Below are positions 46,511-59,096 of a stretch of 64,000 nt of DNA, piece after piece. The first letter of the stretch is position 1. Every line of letters begins with the position of its first letter. The notes under the pieces are model-generated. The model was not told the origin of the DNA. It saw only the letters and a list, made by a program, of their open reading frames with translations, and did no database searches. Made by a program: the position numbers and the translations under genes. This stretch comes from Providencia huaxiensis (GTDB taxonomy: Bacteria; Pseudomonadota; Gammaproteobacteria; Enterobacterales; Enterobacteriaceae), in NCBI RefSeq assembly GCF_002843235.3, contig NZ_CP031123.2:3782001-3846000 (forward strand). The letters run 5' to 3'.

Positions 46511-48037
46511 TCACTCTTCCCCATAAACCATTTCCAAGAATCTTTGTGCTTCCTCAGTTATCCGCTCTTTAGATAACGTTGCACTTCTTAATAATCGCCA
46601 GCGCCTAAGCTCAACATCTTCCTGTTTAAGCTTAATAAAAGCTTGGCTAATCCGTCTAATTTGATAATCTTCCACACTCTCTGAGTAACGCTTTAAGCAA
46701 AGCGCTACCAAAGGCAGTTTCTGTAGATTTTTTGCAAGAGAGGTTCCGTTAGGAGTTTGCTTTAACAGCCAGCTCGATGTCGCTCTTGGGTGATCAAGGC
46801 TACTATCTAGACGCTTTATGATTCTTAATAGTTGTCGTACAGCAATTCGATCTCTTTGGTTCCAATCAACTCTAGGGGCGGGTGCCAGACGCTCTTGTTG
46901 ATGCTGTTGATTCCAGTGAACTAGCCAATCCCTGTCATGTCGGTAAAGCCAAGCGTATAGCACCCCACCCTCTAAAGACTGTCTTGCCGCCTTAATTCCT
47001 TGGTATTTATGCACTAGTTGCTGCCAGTCTTTATGCTTAACAGATAAATCTTCAGAGTTAGGTTGCACAGACTGGCTAACAGGTCTTGTCGTTATAGAGT
47101 GCTCAGTAAGAGCACTTGCCTGCTGTAGCGCTTCTATAACCGTTAGTTTTGGCAATAAGGCTTGCCACACAATACTATGCTGTAAATAACTAAAGGCTTT
47201 TCTATGCTTACGGAATATACTTTTCAGCCAACACGTGTCCTTGTTCTCTGCCAACTTTAAATCCAGTTTCTCTAGTGCCTCATCACTAAAAGTCTGCCTC
47301 ACTCTCTCCGCCACCAAGTCATGACGAATGTGCTTGCTTTTGGTTAGCCCTAGATCCTGCGCTAAGCGCTGATAAAACAGCGTCCACTGCTCAAGGCTTG
47401 GGGAAAGCTCTTGCGCTCGTGGAGCATCTAACAGAGGGGCTATATAAGCAGCTAGTGCTGTTAATTGAGATAGGGAGTCTTTGGGGTAGTCTGAAAGCAG
47501 CTCAGTATGACCCAAAGCCCAAAATTGATGTCGGTGATCATCTACAGCTCTATCAAAGAAGACTAAAGCACCGTGTTTTGGACAATATGGCAAAGCGGGC
47601 AAATACCAATCTCGTTGCCAAAAGGCTTCCCCATACCTATTTAGCTGAAGAGCAACGCAATCAGGGCAGTATCTAAAGCGGTTATCGCTCTTAACTCTAG
47701 AAGCAGCGACTCCTAGCATTAAATGCACCGCACCTTGCGCTTGGTACTCCATTAACCGAATAGCTTCGTCTCGGCGCTCCTTGCCTACAAACGGAGCATA
47801 TAAAGGGAATAAGGTATGCTCATAAATAAGCTGCTGAACAGCGTAACGTCCTGTTTGATGTAGATGTCTTGCTATCACACCTAAATGCGAGGGCAGACCT
47901 AAGGTAGCGACCACCTTGCGGTTGCCATACACCTCATCCAACAGCTGCTTAGGACTAACAATCCCTTGATAAACGCCTGCCCGTGCAATAGTGCTATAAA
48001 TCAGCTCATTCGAGTACGGAACAGGAAAGTTTCTCAT
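46511..48037 (-). CDS. tnsD: Tn7 target-selection protein TnsD (TniQ family)
   Basis: The 508-residue protein recognises the 3' end of glmS and recruits TnsC, causing insertion at attTn7. The N-terminal TniQ domain contains the zinc finger YCPDC near residue 124-127 and CPKH near 152-155. Its use explains the position of this copy. It starts 2 bp after tnsC. Confidence 0.98.
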   Translation of the reverse strand: MRNFPVPYSNELIYSTIARAGVYQGIVSPKQLLDEVYGNRKVVATLGLPSHLGVIARHLHQTGRYAVQQLIYEHTLFPLYAPFVGKERRDEAIRLMEYQAQGAVHLMLGVAASRVKSDNRFRYCPDCVALQLNRYGEAFWQRDWYLPALPYCPKHGALVFFDRAVDDHRHQFWALGHTELLSDYPKDSLSQLTALAAYIAPLLDAPRAQELSPSLEQWTLFYQRLAQDLGLTKSKHIRHDLVAERVRQTFSDEALEKLDLKLAENKDTCWLKSIFRKHRKAFSYLQHSIVWQALLPKLTVIEALQQASALTEHSITTRPVSQSVQPNSEDLSVKHKDWQQLVHKYQGIKAARQSLEGGVLYAWLYRHDRDWLVHWNQQHQQERLAPAPRVDWNQRDRIAVRQLLRIIKRLDSSLDHPRATSSWLLKQTPNGTSLAKNLQKLPLVALCLKRYSESVEDYQIRRISQAFIKLKQEDVELRRWRLLRSATLSKERITEEAQRFLEMVYGEE

Positions 48038-48039
48038 GG

Positions 48040-49707
48040 CTAACCTGCTTGTTTAAATAAGCTCGCCATATCCACTATTACCCCTTTCCCTTTTAACCGT
48101 TCATGCATGGTTTTTTCAGGTTGGCGTTGTGAATAGATATAACGTAAATCCGTATCAGGCAAGCTATCCCAGTCGCTGGGCTTGACTACCTTTATAGCCG
48201 AAACCTTTTTACTCTTGGAGGGCTTTTCTAGTTCTGACACTACCGTTTCGCCTTCCATCAACCACTGCAAAACAAGAGGCAGTAACTTTTGTCTTGTCAT
48301 CGTTGGATTCTGGCTAAACGCTTTTTTAATAGTGGGAATTAACAGGCTTGAATCGTAATCCTCTTTCAACATCAGATATAAATGACGCTGATCTTCGGTA
48401 TCTAACTCTTGAAGGGCTTTTTCTTCTGGTGTTTGTTCTTGTATCGCTGCGATATCTAGCTGAAGTTGGATTAACCGTTTATCAATCTCGGGAACGACTA
48501 GATCAGAATAACGAGCAATGCGTTCTGGGATACCCGAGCGTAATGCCTCTAGCATGGGGTGCACAGGCTTTAACTCATCTTGATACACTTGCCGCAATAA
48601 ACCAGCGGTAATACGCTCATTGCCTAAAGCTAGCGCACGGAGCTGAGCGAGTACAAAAAGTTTTACTACAATGTCCATCACTCCTTGGCTTAGCTCATAC
48701 CACACATCACGGACCTCATCCGATAACAGCGCATCTTTGCGTTGTAAAAGCTGTAATTGCCAAAGATTATCCGTAAAAGCGATCCACTCTTGATTGGGCT
48801 TTCCACGTTGCGTTTGTTGTATAGGATCCCAGAATATAGCTCCAAACCCTGCCCCTCTACGTGCAGACCGCAAATCAGCCTCAAAAATCTCTCGTGCTTT
48901 AGGGGTACCAATCAACATCACTGGTACGCCAATAATATTCACCATCGTCACAAAAAAGTTCAGCATCTCTTGAGATCCACCCGAACGAGAGCGGCTTAAA
49001 TGCTGAATTTCATCAATAACCAACAACCCTAAAGCATGTGCATTGGCTATTTGCGACATCAAAGCCAACATGGTTTCTATACCATGACGTTTTAAGCCAT
49101 AACGACGCTCATAGTTCGAGCCCAAGGCTCGATCCAACGCTCTGAAAAAATTCAAGCAGATTTCTTTTAGCGAACCATTATGCGAGCAGTCTATTTTCAA
49201 ATACACCACCTGCTCTACATTGAGTTCACGATGGTAAATCACCTGAGGATACGTGGCTAGAATACGATGAAGAGAGGTCGTCTTCCCACTACCAGAACAA
49301 CCAATTAACAATAAGCTTTGTGCCGTAGATCGTGCCTCCTCAAAGCGAAATGTCTCCAACTCTCCCGTTTGAACACGCTCATAACCATTTTGTAAATGCT
49401 TTTGTAAATCTCCTGTTTTAGGATTTCTGCCTACGTAGCCACCTCGAATCATGACCGAAATACGCTCACTTAGTAGCAAATGCGTACCTAATGGCTGAAA
49501 ATAGTCATCTGGAATACGACAAATGGTATGAGCTCTGATAACACGGGACTTTTGCAAGTCAGAGGAAGTAAGCTGTAAAGAGGATTTCAGTGATGCAGCA
49601 CTATTCACTGACTCTTGTAATGGTGGTAAGGCCTCGATAAAAGGATTATCACGATAAGCCTCTACCCCCGTATCACGATAAACTGCTTGAATCCGGGTAG
49701 CACTCAT
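48040..49707 (-). CDS. tnsC: Tn7 AAA+ regulator TnsC
   Basis: The 555-residue ATPase links target selectors (TnsD or TnsE) to the TnsAB transposase and mediates target immunity. Walker A is GCSGSGKTT (about residues 134-142) and Walker B is [12 protein letters not shown]. The C-terminal part contacts TnsA. Its start overlaps tnsB by 4 bp (ATGA). Confidence 0.98.
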
Positions 49708-51812
49708 GACTCATCCTTTTCTGGTGGATCCTGAAATAATTCAGGCACGTATGTGGGTAGGCTGTAATCTTCTTGATCATCCGCTTCCACTGCGTTGAAA
49801 GGAATAACTTTAGCCTCATCACCTGAAGAGCTTGGCTTCAAATGCTCCGCACGTTTTTTACGCTCCGAGGTCACGGCTTCTTTTTTATTAGTTTTAATCT
49901 GCTTAATGCGTGTTGATTTGGGCTCAGTAGTACTGGGCGTTAACTTATTCGCTTTCTGAATGGTTTGCTGAATAAACGCCTCAAGCTCCCTGCGTTTAGT
50001 TAACTCATCCTGCTTCGCATTGGCTTTATTGTGTTTTTCTTGTGCTTGTATATCCCAAACCTCCCAAAATGAGAGACCTTTAAACTGCCGACTACGTTCC
50101 GTCAGATTACAGCGCCAAAATACACGGCTGCCAACTTGCGGAAACAAATAAATCGTATCAACCAGCACTGGGTCATAAGCCGCTTCTAAATGTTGAGGTC
50201 TAGCTATATCAGTGCTCCGCTGCAACCAACCCTCACGCAGAATCTCTGACCCCGAGTAATACAAACCCCACAAATTAACGCCAAATGAAGAAATAGAGAC
50301 CTTTCGGCGAGGCAGTAACGCTACTCGCAACTGCTCTTGCTCCACAGCCCTTAAACTACCTGTACGATGCTGCATACCCCATTGCCATAGCTGGACAGGA
50401 ATAGACGGTAAATCTGTAGGAAAATCAGCATCTCGATCGTATTTATCCATCACCAGATGGTTATTTCTGAATAAGATCGTACGCAAAATAATTTGTGTGA
50501 ACTCAAATACCGACAGAGATGCATCTAACCTATAGTCTGTTTCACCATGGCTTTTGATCCGACTGCCCTCTACAATGCCAGGTGCAAAGGACTTAAACTC
50601 GGCTTGTAGTGTTCTAAAAGTGCTTTCCACTATGCCTTTAGCATCGCCACGTCTAGGTGGAGCACTTTCCACTCGCACATTAAAACTAGAAACTAAGGCT
50701 TCGACCTGATGACTCATTAATTCGCCACGGTCCGCTAGCAACACATCTGGCAAACCTACACACGGCCAGTCTGAGCTACTAATCTCAATATCATGCTGGG
50801 CACAAATGGCCGTTTTGTCAGAGCAAGCATTTACAAAAGCCTGCATCGCCACCACATAAGACGGATTTTCAAAGCCGATATAAAAGCCCGTGATCATCCG
50901 ACTAAACACATCAATCACAATGTAAAGCGTTGGTCTTCCTATGATTTTTTGGCGATCATGATGATCCACTAAATAAATATCAGCAATCGTGGCATCAATC
51001 TCATAACGACTCCCAGGGCCTAACGCCTGAGAAGTGGCTGTACTACTTAAGGGTCGTACGTCTTTTTTATATACCCCTGCTTTAACTCTAGACTTTAAGC
51101 GCTGAGCTTTAGGGTATTCTCGATCATAAAAATAACGAAACTGACGTAGTGTTGGGTAATCCTCTTGGGGAATGCGAGGAAAATACTGAGCAAACAAGTC
51201 CACAAATCGTCTATAGGCAACGGTGGTCTTTGTACCTTTTTGATTTAACAGGTGCTTTTCTATGGTCAACCTAAAAAGGCGTTCAATCTCGGGCGTTACC
51301 TTGGTTCCTTCACCCTTACCATATTCTCTGGCTCGGCCAATCTTTGCTGTTCCTGTCGCTGAACGTCTTTCCCCTGGTGCACCGCTGTTTTTGTAGTCAG
51401 GAATTAATGCATTAGGCGTTTGACCACGCTGCCAGTAACGGCGTAACAACTTATAAACTGTAGCCTTAGTAACCTTATGTTCTTGGACCACATGCTCAAC
51501 GAGTTCGCTTCTGACTTTAGGGTCGAAACGATCCTTACTATTAATAATAGGAAGAATTTTTCGATAATCCTCCTCGCGCTTCTGGAAGCTGACAGAATCT
51601 ACAGACGGCTCTTCTAAATCAAGATGTACATAAGGGTCATCAGTTCTAACTAAGCGGCCTTCATCTAAATACTGCATTAGCAACAACTCAGCCCTAGCTT
51701 GTGGAACTCCTTTATCAGCGCTTATTTGCATCCAGACAACTTGGCCATCCTCTATAGCCAAAATGCGATACGGATCATTATCAAATAGCACAACCTCATT
51801 AATTTGCCACAT
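49704..51812 (-). CDS. tnsB: Tn7 transposase TnsB (DDE)
   Basis: The 702-residue recombinase binds the 22-bp end sites and joins the 3' ends to target DNA. Catalytic residues lie in [10 protein letters not shown] (Asp 273), LLADRGEL (Asp 361) and KGIVESTF (Glu 396). N-terminal helix-turn-helix domains bind the ends. It overlaps tnsA by 14 bp, so the two transposase subunits are translationally coupled. TnsB sites cover the tns promoter, implying self-repression. Confidence 0.98.
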
Positions 51813-52620
51813 AGCGCAACTCCTCCATATTCACTACTTGGCTAATACAGAGATCTGCACACTTATTTGCCCTGAAAGACTTATAAATATTGAACTTAAT
51901 AAAACCATTTGCGGTTAAGGCTCGTATCTCACTCAATGTTTTGCCTAACTCCAAATCATAAGCAATATCAACCTGCTTACAGACATTGATAATGTTTTCA
52001 TCTCCTTTTTCTTGCAGGATATGGGCCAATGGGGATAGTTGTGCTAAAAGCTCCGCAGAAACTTCTTCTGTTTTCACTGAATAAAGCCATTCAATATTTT
52101 CTTTTACTACGGGATTTATTTCTTTATCAGTAAAAATGAACCAAGGAATTTGCTTTTGCTGCCAATAGCGACGCTCTAGTTCTAGTTTTTCTAAGGTACG
52201 CTCGTCTTGTAAGGCTGCTGCAGGTTTGACTTGAATAGCAAACTGCTCAAAAGGACCATCTTTGCAGTCCACTAAAAAATCAGTAGACATAACCTGATCT
52301 ACACCACGAATAACAGGATGCTTAATACCACTATCTATTGCAATCTGCCTGGTATCACTAGGTAATAAGGGGAACTGCTCGCGTATATCTAGCACGCTGC
52401 TCTCCCACTCAAGACTGAGAAAAACAGCAAGCTCTAAGTCAGATAGCAAATGATGGACTCGTCCCGTCTTATGAGAATAAATACGGTGGGAACGACCTGA
52501 AGAAGGAACTTCTTGTACTGTTAGCCATGGAATATAGTCTTTACCATGCCCTTGGCCACGCCCCTCTTTAATACGACGGGCAATTTGCACTTCAGAAAAT
52601 GAAGAGTTTGCTTTAGCCAT
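51799..52620 (-). CDS. tnsA: Tn7 transposase subunit TnsA (5'-strand nuclease)
   Basis: The 273-residue restriction-enzyme-like endonuclease cuts the 5' ends of Tn7 so that transposition is cut-and-paste. The catalytic set is Glu 63 (SDLELAVFLSLEWE), Asp 114 (MSTDFLVD) and Lys 132 (AIQVKPAAA). The C-terminal domain binds TnsC. It is the first gene of tnsABCDE, with its promoter in the right end. Confidence 0.98.
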   Translation of the reverse strand: MAKANSSFSEVQIARRIKEGRGQGHGKDYIPWLTVQEVPSSGRSHRIYSHKTGRVHHLLSDLELAVFLSLEWESSVLDIREQFPLLPSDTRQIAIDSGIKHPVIRGVDQVMSTDFLVDCKDGPFEQFAIQVKPAAALQDERTLEKLELERRYWQQKQIPWFIFTDKEINPVVKENIEWLYSVKTEEVSAELLAQLSPLAHILQEKGDENIINVCKQVDIAYDLELGKTLSEIRALTANGFIKFNIYKSFRANKCADLCISQVVNMEELRYVAN

Positions 52621-52663
52621 AACAAAAGTCCAGTATGCTTTTTCACAGCATAACTGGACTGAT

Positions 52664-52754
52664 TTCAGTTTACAACTATTCTGTCTAGTTTAAGACTTTA
52701 TTGTCATAGTTTAGATCTATTTTGTTCAGTTTAAGACTTTATTGTCCGCCCACA
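52664..52754. repeat. Tn7 right end with four overlapping TnsB-binding sites
   Basis: Four 22-bp sites in the opposite orientation to the left ones lie at 52664-52685, 52684-52705, 52705-52726 and 52725-52746, abutting or overlapping by 1-2 bp, followed by the terminal CCGCCCACA. They lie just upstream of tnsA and overlap its promoter region. Confidence 0.92.
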
Positions 52755-52759
52755 GAGCC
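52755..52759. repeat. Tn7 target-site duplication, right copy (GAGCC)
   Basis: Identical to the copy at 38683-38687; 21 bp separate it from the glmS stop codon. Confidence 0.95.
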
Positions 52760-52778
52760 CTTTATTAATCAATTTATT

Positions 52779-52816
52779 GATTACTCAACTGTCACCGATT
52801 TCGCCAAGTTACGAGG
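52779..52816. promoter_or_regulatory. attTn7: attTn7: TnsD recognition region in the 3' end of glmS
   Basis: TnsD binds the last dozen codons of glmS, about 23-58 bp from the insertion point; that interval falls here. It encodes the conserved C-terminus NLAKSVTVE. Limits come from the E. coli footprint and are approximate. Confidence 0.65.
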
Positions 52817-54613
52817 CTGGTCAACGTCTGTGCCTTTAATCAATGCAACGTGATAAGACAACAATTGCAGTGGTACGGTGTAGAAAATAGGCGCAATTAA
52901 CTCTTCAACATGAGGCAACGAAACAATTTTCATGTTTTCACTCGCTTCAAAGCCTGCATCTTGGTCAGCAAATACATACAGCAAACCACCACGCGCACGG
53001 ACTTCCTCAATGTTCGATTTGAGTTTTTCTAACAGTTCATTGTTAGGTGCAACGATGATAACAGGCATATCAGCATCAATTAGCGCTAATGGGCCGTGCT
53101 TTAACTCACCCGCGGCATACGCTTCTGCGTGAATGTAAGAAATCTCTTTTAATTTCAGAGCCCCTTCAACTGCAATAGGGAATTGATCACCACGACCTAA
53201 GAACAATGCGTGGTGTTTATCTGAGAAATCTTCAGCCAGTGCTTCGATGACTTTATCTTGCGATAACATGCTTTCAATACGAGCAGGAAGCGCATGTAAT
53301 GCATGGGAAATGCTTTCTTCTAACTCAGGTTTTGCCCCCTTCAAACGACCCATATACGCAACTAGCATCAGTAAAACCGTTAACTGTGTGGTAAACGCTT
53401 TAGTCGATGCGACACCAATTTCTGCCCCTGCTTTGGTCATTAAAGCAAATTCAGATTCACGTACTAGAGAAGAGCCCGCCACGTTACACACTGCTAAAGA
53501 AGTCAGATAACCTAATTCTTTTGATAAACGCAGGGCTGCCAGTGTATCTGCGGTTTCACCTGATTGAGACAACGTAATCATCAGGCTGTTTTTACGGTGA
53601 GCAGGGTTGCGGTAGCGATACTCAGAAGCAATTTCCACATCACAAGGAATACCAGCCAAAGACTCAAACCAATAACGTGCAACCATTCCCGCATTGTAGG
53701 ATGTCCCGCATGCGACGATTTGAATATGTTCAACTTGAGATAAAATTTCACTCGTACGAGGGCCTAACTCGCTTAAATCAATACCATTGTCTTTGTCAAA
53801 ACGCCCTTCAAGGGTGTTTTTAATTGCCATTGGTTGTTCGTAAATTTCTTTTTGCATGTAATGGCGATAGACGCCTTTATCGCCTGCATCATATTGAACG
53901 TTTGATTCAATTTGTTCGCGATCGACCGCTTCACCATTTTTATCAAAAATATGAACAGTACGACGAGTGACTTCGGCAACATCCCCTTCTTCAAGGTAAA
54001 TAAAGCGACGAGTCACAGGCAACAGCGCTAATTGGTCTGATGCTAAGAAATTTTCACCTACACCTAAACCAATAACCAACGGGCTACCAGAACGTGCAGC
54101 AACTAATAATTCAGGAATACGGCTATCCATGATCACGGTACCGTAAGCACCGCGCAATTGTGGGATAACACGTTGAACCACTTCCACCAGCGTGCCACCT
54201 TTTTGTTGTTCATGGTGAACAAGGTGAGCAATCACTTCGGTATCAGTTTCTGAACTAAAGATATAACCGAGTTTTTTCAGCTCATCTTTGAGCTCTAAAT
54301 AGTTTTCAATAATGCCGTTATGAACAACCGCAATGTAACCAGAAGTATGCGGATGAGCATTACGTTCACTTGGAATACCATGAGTTGCCCAACGGGTATG
54401 TGCAATCCCCGTTCCACCCGATACCGGGTTTTTCTCCGCTTCTTCAGCTAACATTTGCACTTTGCCGACTTCACGTAAGCGTTGCAAATGCCCTTCGTGA
54501 TCAACAACTGCCATACCGGCAGAGTCATAACCACGATACTCAAGACGACGAAGACCTTCTAACAGAATTTCTGCGATATCACGTTGTGCAACAGCACCTA
54601 CAATTCCACACAT
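52781..54613 (-). CDS. glmS: Glutamine-fructose-6-phosphate aminotransferase
   Basis: The enzyme makes glucosamine-6-phosphate from fructose-6-phosphate and glutamine, the first step to UDP-GlcNAc. The ATG at 54613 gives [10 protein letters not shown], where Cys must be residue 2 after Met removal to serve as glutaminase nucleophile; earlier in-frame starts are wrong. The 610-residue product has the Ntn glutaminase domain (1-240), two SIS domains ([17 protein letters not shown]), and the C-terminal NLAKSVTVE. It is intact despite Tn7. Because its terminator was displaced, transcription may continue into tnsA, which points the same way. Confidence 0.98.
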   Translation of the reverse strand: MCGIVGAVAQRDIAEILLEGLRRLEYRGYDSAGMAVVDHEGHLQRLREVGKVQMLAEEAEKNPVSGGTGIAHTRWATHGIPSERNAHPHTSGYIAVVHNGIIENYLELKDELKKLGYIFSSETDTEVIAHLVHHEQQKGGTLVEVVQRVIPQLRGAYGTVIMDSRIPELLVAARSGSPLVIGLGVGENFLASDQLALLPVTRRFIYLEEGDVAEVTRRTVHIFDKNGEAVDREQIESNVQYDAGDKGVYRHYMQKEIYEQPMAIKNTLEGRFDKDNGIDLSELGPRTSEILSQVEHIQIVACGTSYNAGMVARYWFESLAGIPCDVEIASEYRYRNPAHRKNSLMITLSQSGETADTLAALRLSKELGYLTSLAVCNVAGSSLVRESEFALMTKAGAEIGVASTKAFTTQLTVLLMLVAYMGRLKGAKPELEESISHALHALPARIESMLSQDKVIEALAEDFSDKHHALFLGRGDQFPIAVEGALKLKEISYIHAEAYAAGELKHGPLALIDADMPVIIVAPNNELLEKLKSNIEEVRARGGLLYVFADQDAGFEASENMKIVSLPHVEELIAPIFYTVPLQLLSYHVALIKGTDVDQPRNLAKSVTVE

Positions 54614-54819
54614 ATTTTTTGGATCCCTAGACAAAAGGTTTCTTTCTTGAGAAACCTTCATTTGTCGCAACCTAATTGTTGTACAGTTTTCACTGTTCCC
54701 CAGCCTTGTAGAAAATGGGGATATTTTTATATTGCTACCTTAGGTAGCTATTTTATTATTTGCTATTAATTAGCTTTTTTATCATAGGAGAGATATCGCT
54801 ATCTCTCCTCAAAATTTAC
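54614..54819 (-). promoter_or_regulatory. glmU-glmS intercistronic region with hairpins
   Basis: The 206-bp gap contains a stem GGAGAGATA/TATCTCTCC (about 54787-54808) just after glmU and a palindrome GCTACC-TTA-GGTAGC (about 54734-54749). Neither is followed by a T-run. In E. coli this region is cut by RNase E and bound by the small RNA GlmZ to activate glmS; a similar role is likely but unproven here. Confidence 0.5.
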
Positions 54820-56190
54820 TTATTTTTTCTTAACTGGACGCTGCCAGTTTTTAATATGCATTTGCTTTACACGGCTAACGACAAGTTCGTCTTCATTCAC
54901 ATCACGTGTTACCGTAGTGCCAGCCCCTATTGTTGCACCTTTGGCAACAGAAACTGGTGCAACTAACTGAGTATCTGACCCGACAAATACATCGTCGCCA
55001 ATAATGGTTTTGTGTTTATTGGCACCATCATAATTACAGGTAATAGTACCTGCGCCAATATTCACGTTATCACCAATTTGAGCATCACCGAGGTAACTTA
55101 AATGACCTGCTTTAGAGCCTAAACCTAAAGAGGCATTTTTCATTTCTACAAAGTTACCTACGTGCGCTTTGGCCGCTAATTTAGCACCTGGACGTAAACG
55201 CGCAAAAGGGCCAACCGTACATTCGGCTGACAATTCAGAGTTTTCTATCACTGAATATGGGCTGATAACCGAGTTATCACCGATTACACAGTCTTTTAAT
55301 ATACAGCCAGATTGAATATGTACGTTATTCCCTAATGTGACATTACCTTCAATAATCACGTTAGTATCAATAATAATATCACGCCCATGAGTCAGCGTTC
55401 CGCGCAAGTCAAAACGTGCAGGGTCAATTAACATCACACCAGCTAATAACAGTTTTTCCGCTTGTTCTTTCTGATAAACCCTTTCTAACGCAGCCAATTG
55501 TAGGCGGTTATTCACCCCTTCCATTTCACTTAAATGTTTAGGGTGAACAGTTGCAATTTTATTACCTTCTTTATGTGCCAATGCAATAATATCAGTAATA
55601 TAATATTCGCCTTGCGCGTTATCGTTGTTCAGCTGTGCCAACCAACGTTTAAAATCTTTGCCACTGGCAACCATAATCCCAGTGTTAACCTCTTGGATTT
55701 TACGTTGCTCTTCGCTGGCATCTTTTTGCTCAATAATACCTACAACTTCATTATTTTCACGAATGATACGGCCATACCCTGTTGGGTTATCTAAAATAAC
55801 CGTCAGCAAGCCAATACCACCTTCTGGCTTCACTTCAATTAGGCGATCTAAGGTATCTTTCGCTATCAACGGTACATCGCCATATAACATGACAATATTT
55901 TCATCGTCTTGGAAGCTTGGCGCTGCTTGTTGCATCGCATGGCCAGTGCCGAGCTGCTCGGCCTGCAATACCCAGTTGAGGTTTTGCTCACCCAGTTTTT
56001 CTTTCAGTAAATCACCGCCATGTCCGTATACCAGATGAATATCTGATGCACCAATGGATTTTGCTGTATCTATAACATGCTGAACCATGGGTTTGCCTGC
56101 AAGTAAATGCAAAACTTTAGGTAGCTCTGAATACATCCGTGTGCCTTTACCGGCAGCTAAAATCACGACACTTTTTCTTTGCACAGTCAT
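54820..56190 (-). CDS. glmU: Bifunctional GlcN-1-P acetyltransferase / GlcNAc-1-P uridyltransferase
   Basis: The 456-residue enzyme makes UDP-GlcNAc for peptidoglycan and LPS. The N-terminal pyrophosphorylase domain has [17 protein letters not shown] (residues about 11-27); the C-terminal half is a left-handed beta-helix of hexapeptide repeats with the acetyltransferase catalytic site near [11 protein letters not shown]. It precedes glmS on one message and follows the atp terminator. Confidence 0.98.
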   Translation of the reverse strand: MTVQRKSVVILAAGKGTRMYSELPKVLHLLAGKPMVQHVIDTAKSIGASDIHLVYGHGGDLLKEKLGEQNLNWVLQAEQLGTGHAMQQAAPSFQDDENIVMLYGDVPLIAKDTLDRLIEVKPEGGIGLLTVILDNPTGYGRIIRENNEVVGIIEQKDASEEQRKIQEVNTGIMVASGKDFKRWLAQLNNDNAQGEYYITDIIALAHKEGNKIATVHPKHLSEMEGVNNRLQLAALERVYQKEQAEKLLLAGVMLIDPARFDLRGTLTHGRDIIIDTNVIIEGNVTLGNNVHIQSGCILKDCVIGDNSVISPYSVIENSELSAECTVGPFARLRPGAKLAAKAHVGNFVEMKNASLGLGSKAGHLSYLGDAQIGDNVNIGAGTITCNYDGANKHKTIIGDDVFVGSDTQLVAPVSVAKGATIGAGTTVTRDVNEDELVVSRVKQMHIKNWQRPVKKK

Positions 56191-56264
56191 TTTTCCTGAA
56201 ACTCCAACTTAGGGATGAAAGTAAACCTATTTCCTTTATAAATTACTACATATTTCGCTCAAAT

Positions 56265-56301
56265 AAAAAAGCCAGTTAGACTTAACCAACTGGCTTTTTT
56301 T
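56265..56301 (-). terminator. Rho-independent terminator of the atp operon
   Basis: AAAAAAGCCAGTT and AACTGGCTTTTTT pair around a short loop, with T-runs in both directions, 16 bp after atpC. It separates atpC from glmU. Confidence 0.88.
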
Positions 56302-56316
56302 ACTATACCGCTATCA

Positions 56317-56742
56317 TTACATTAGCTTTTTAGTTAACTCGATGACTCGAAGTTTCGCTATTGCTTTTGCAAGTTCTGCTGATGCCTGAGCATAATCAAC
56401 ATCGCCGTGAGCTTTACGGACGTGTTCTTCCGCTTTGCGTTTAGATTCCACTGCACGAGCTTCGTCTAAATCTTTACCACGGATCGCTGTATCAGCGAGT
56501 ACGATAACACCATTTGGTTGCACTTCTAAAATACCACCGGAGAGGTAAATTAGCTCTTCTTCACCAAACTGTTTGGTAATACGTACCATGCCCGGTTTTA
56601 TGGCAGTCAGCAGCGGGGTATGCTGCGGGTAAATCCCCAGCTCACCTTCACTACCTGTCACCTGAATTTTCTGTACCATGCCTTCAAACATTTGTTTTTC
56701 AGCACTTACTACAGTCAGGTGGTATGTCATTGCAGCTACCAT
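56317..56742 (-). CDS. atpC: ATP synthase epsilon subunit
   Basis: The 141-residue F1 subunit couples the rotor to the catalytic head and can inhibit ATP hydrolysis. The N-terminal beta sandwich ([39 protein letters not shown]) is followed by two C-terminal helices. AGGAGG lies 5 nt before ATG 56742, which settles this start (MVAAMTYH). It is the last gene of the operon. Confidence 0.97.
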   Translation of the reverse strand: MVAAMTYHLTVVSAEKQMFEGMVQKIQVTGSEGELGIYPQHTPLLTAIKPGMVRITKQFGEEELIYLSGGILEVQPNGVIVLADTAIRGKDLDEARAVESKRKAEEHVRKAHGDVDYAQASAELAKAIAKLRVIELTKKLM

Positions 56743-56763
56743 ATCAACCTCCTGTCAGCTGGA

Positions 56764-58173
<1,410 letters not shown>

Positions 58174-58180
58174 CTAGCTG

Positions 58181-59044
58181 TTAAACCGCGGAAGCACCCG
58201 AAACGATTTCGGTAAGCTCCTGAGTAATGCTGGCCTGACGAGCTTTGTTGTAAACCAACTGCAACTCTTTGATCAGGTTTCCACCATTATCAGTAGCGGC
58301 TTTCATCGCTACCATTCGTGCGGCCTGCTCACTAGCCAGGTTTTCAACGACGCCCTGATAAACCTGCGACTCGATATAACGACGTAGCAGGGTATCCAGC
58401 AACGCCTTTGGATCGGGTTCGTAAATGTAATCCCAAGACTTCTTCTTCAGTGTTTCATCATTGCTTGCAGGCAATGGTAACAATTGAAGAATAGTTGGCT
58501 CCTGAGACATTGTATTGATGAACTTATTCGTCACCACATACAGTTTATCCAAACGCCCTTCATCATAGGCTTGTAGCATAGTGTTAACTGGACCAATCAA
58601 ATCCGAAAGCGTTGGGTTATCCCCCATTCCGGTAACTTGTGTCACGACATTGCCGCCCACAGAACCGAAGAATGATACCGCTTTAGAACCGATTAAAGCC
58701 AAATCAACCTGAACGTTTTTCTCAGACCACGACTTCATCTCTGCTAACAGTTTTTTGAACAAGTTAATGTTCAAGCCACCACACAGACCACGGTCTGTTG
58801 AAACAACCAGATACCCGACACGCTTAACTTCACGCTCTTCGAGATATGGATGTTTATATTCCAGATTACCTAATGCTAAGTGACCAATTACACTGCGCAT
58901 GGTCTCTGCATAAGGACGGCTGGCCGCCATGCGTTCCTGCGTTTTACGCATTTTGGACGCAGCGACCATTTCCATCGCTTTAGTGATCTTCTGCGTGTTT
59001 TGCACGCTGGCGATCTTGGAACGTATCTCTTTTGCGCCGGCCAT
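58181..59044 (-). CDS. atpG: ATP synthase gamma subunit
   Basis: The 287-residue central stalk has the two long N- and C-terminal helices ([20 protein letters not shown] and [22 protein letters not shown]) that form the rotating coiled coil. Its length equals that of E. coli. It lies between atpA and atpD. Confidence 0.98.
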   Translation of the reverse strand: MAGAKEIRSKIASVQNTQKITKAMEMVAASKMRKTQERMAASRPYAETMRSVIGHLALGNLEYKHPYLEEREVKRVGYLVVSTDRGLCGGLNINLFKKLLAEMKSWSEKNVQVDLALIGSKAVSFFGSVGGNVVTQVTGMGDNPTLSDLIGPVNTMLQAYDEGRLDKLYVVTNKFINTMSQEPTILQLLPLPASNDETLKKKSWDYIYEPDPKALLDTLLRRYIESQVYQGVVENLASEQAARMVAMKAATDNGGNLIKELQLVYNKARQASITQELTEIVSGASAV

Positions 59045-59096
59045 TTCTGCTTCTCCTTATTAACCAGACGGCCCTAGAAACTCGGGCCGAATAGTA

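Larger units (their letters stand above)
38688..52754. mobile_element. Complete transposon Tn7 (14,067 bp) at attTn7
   Basis: The element starts TGTGGGCGGACAA and ends with the inverted TTGTCCGCCCACA. Its span of 14,067 bp equals the length I know for Tn7. It holds the class 2 integron, all five tns genes at canonical lengths (TnsA 273, TnsB 702, TnsC 555, TnsD 508, TnsE 538) and both end arrays of TnsB sites. GAGCC flanks both ends. Insertion is 21 bp past the glmS stop with the right end toward glmS, the site and orientation set by TnsABC+D. The only visible defect is the known stop in intI2, so the element should be mobile. Confidence 0.97.
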
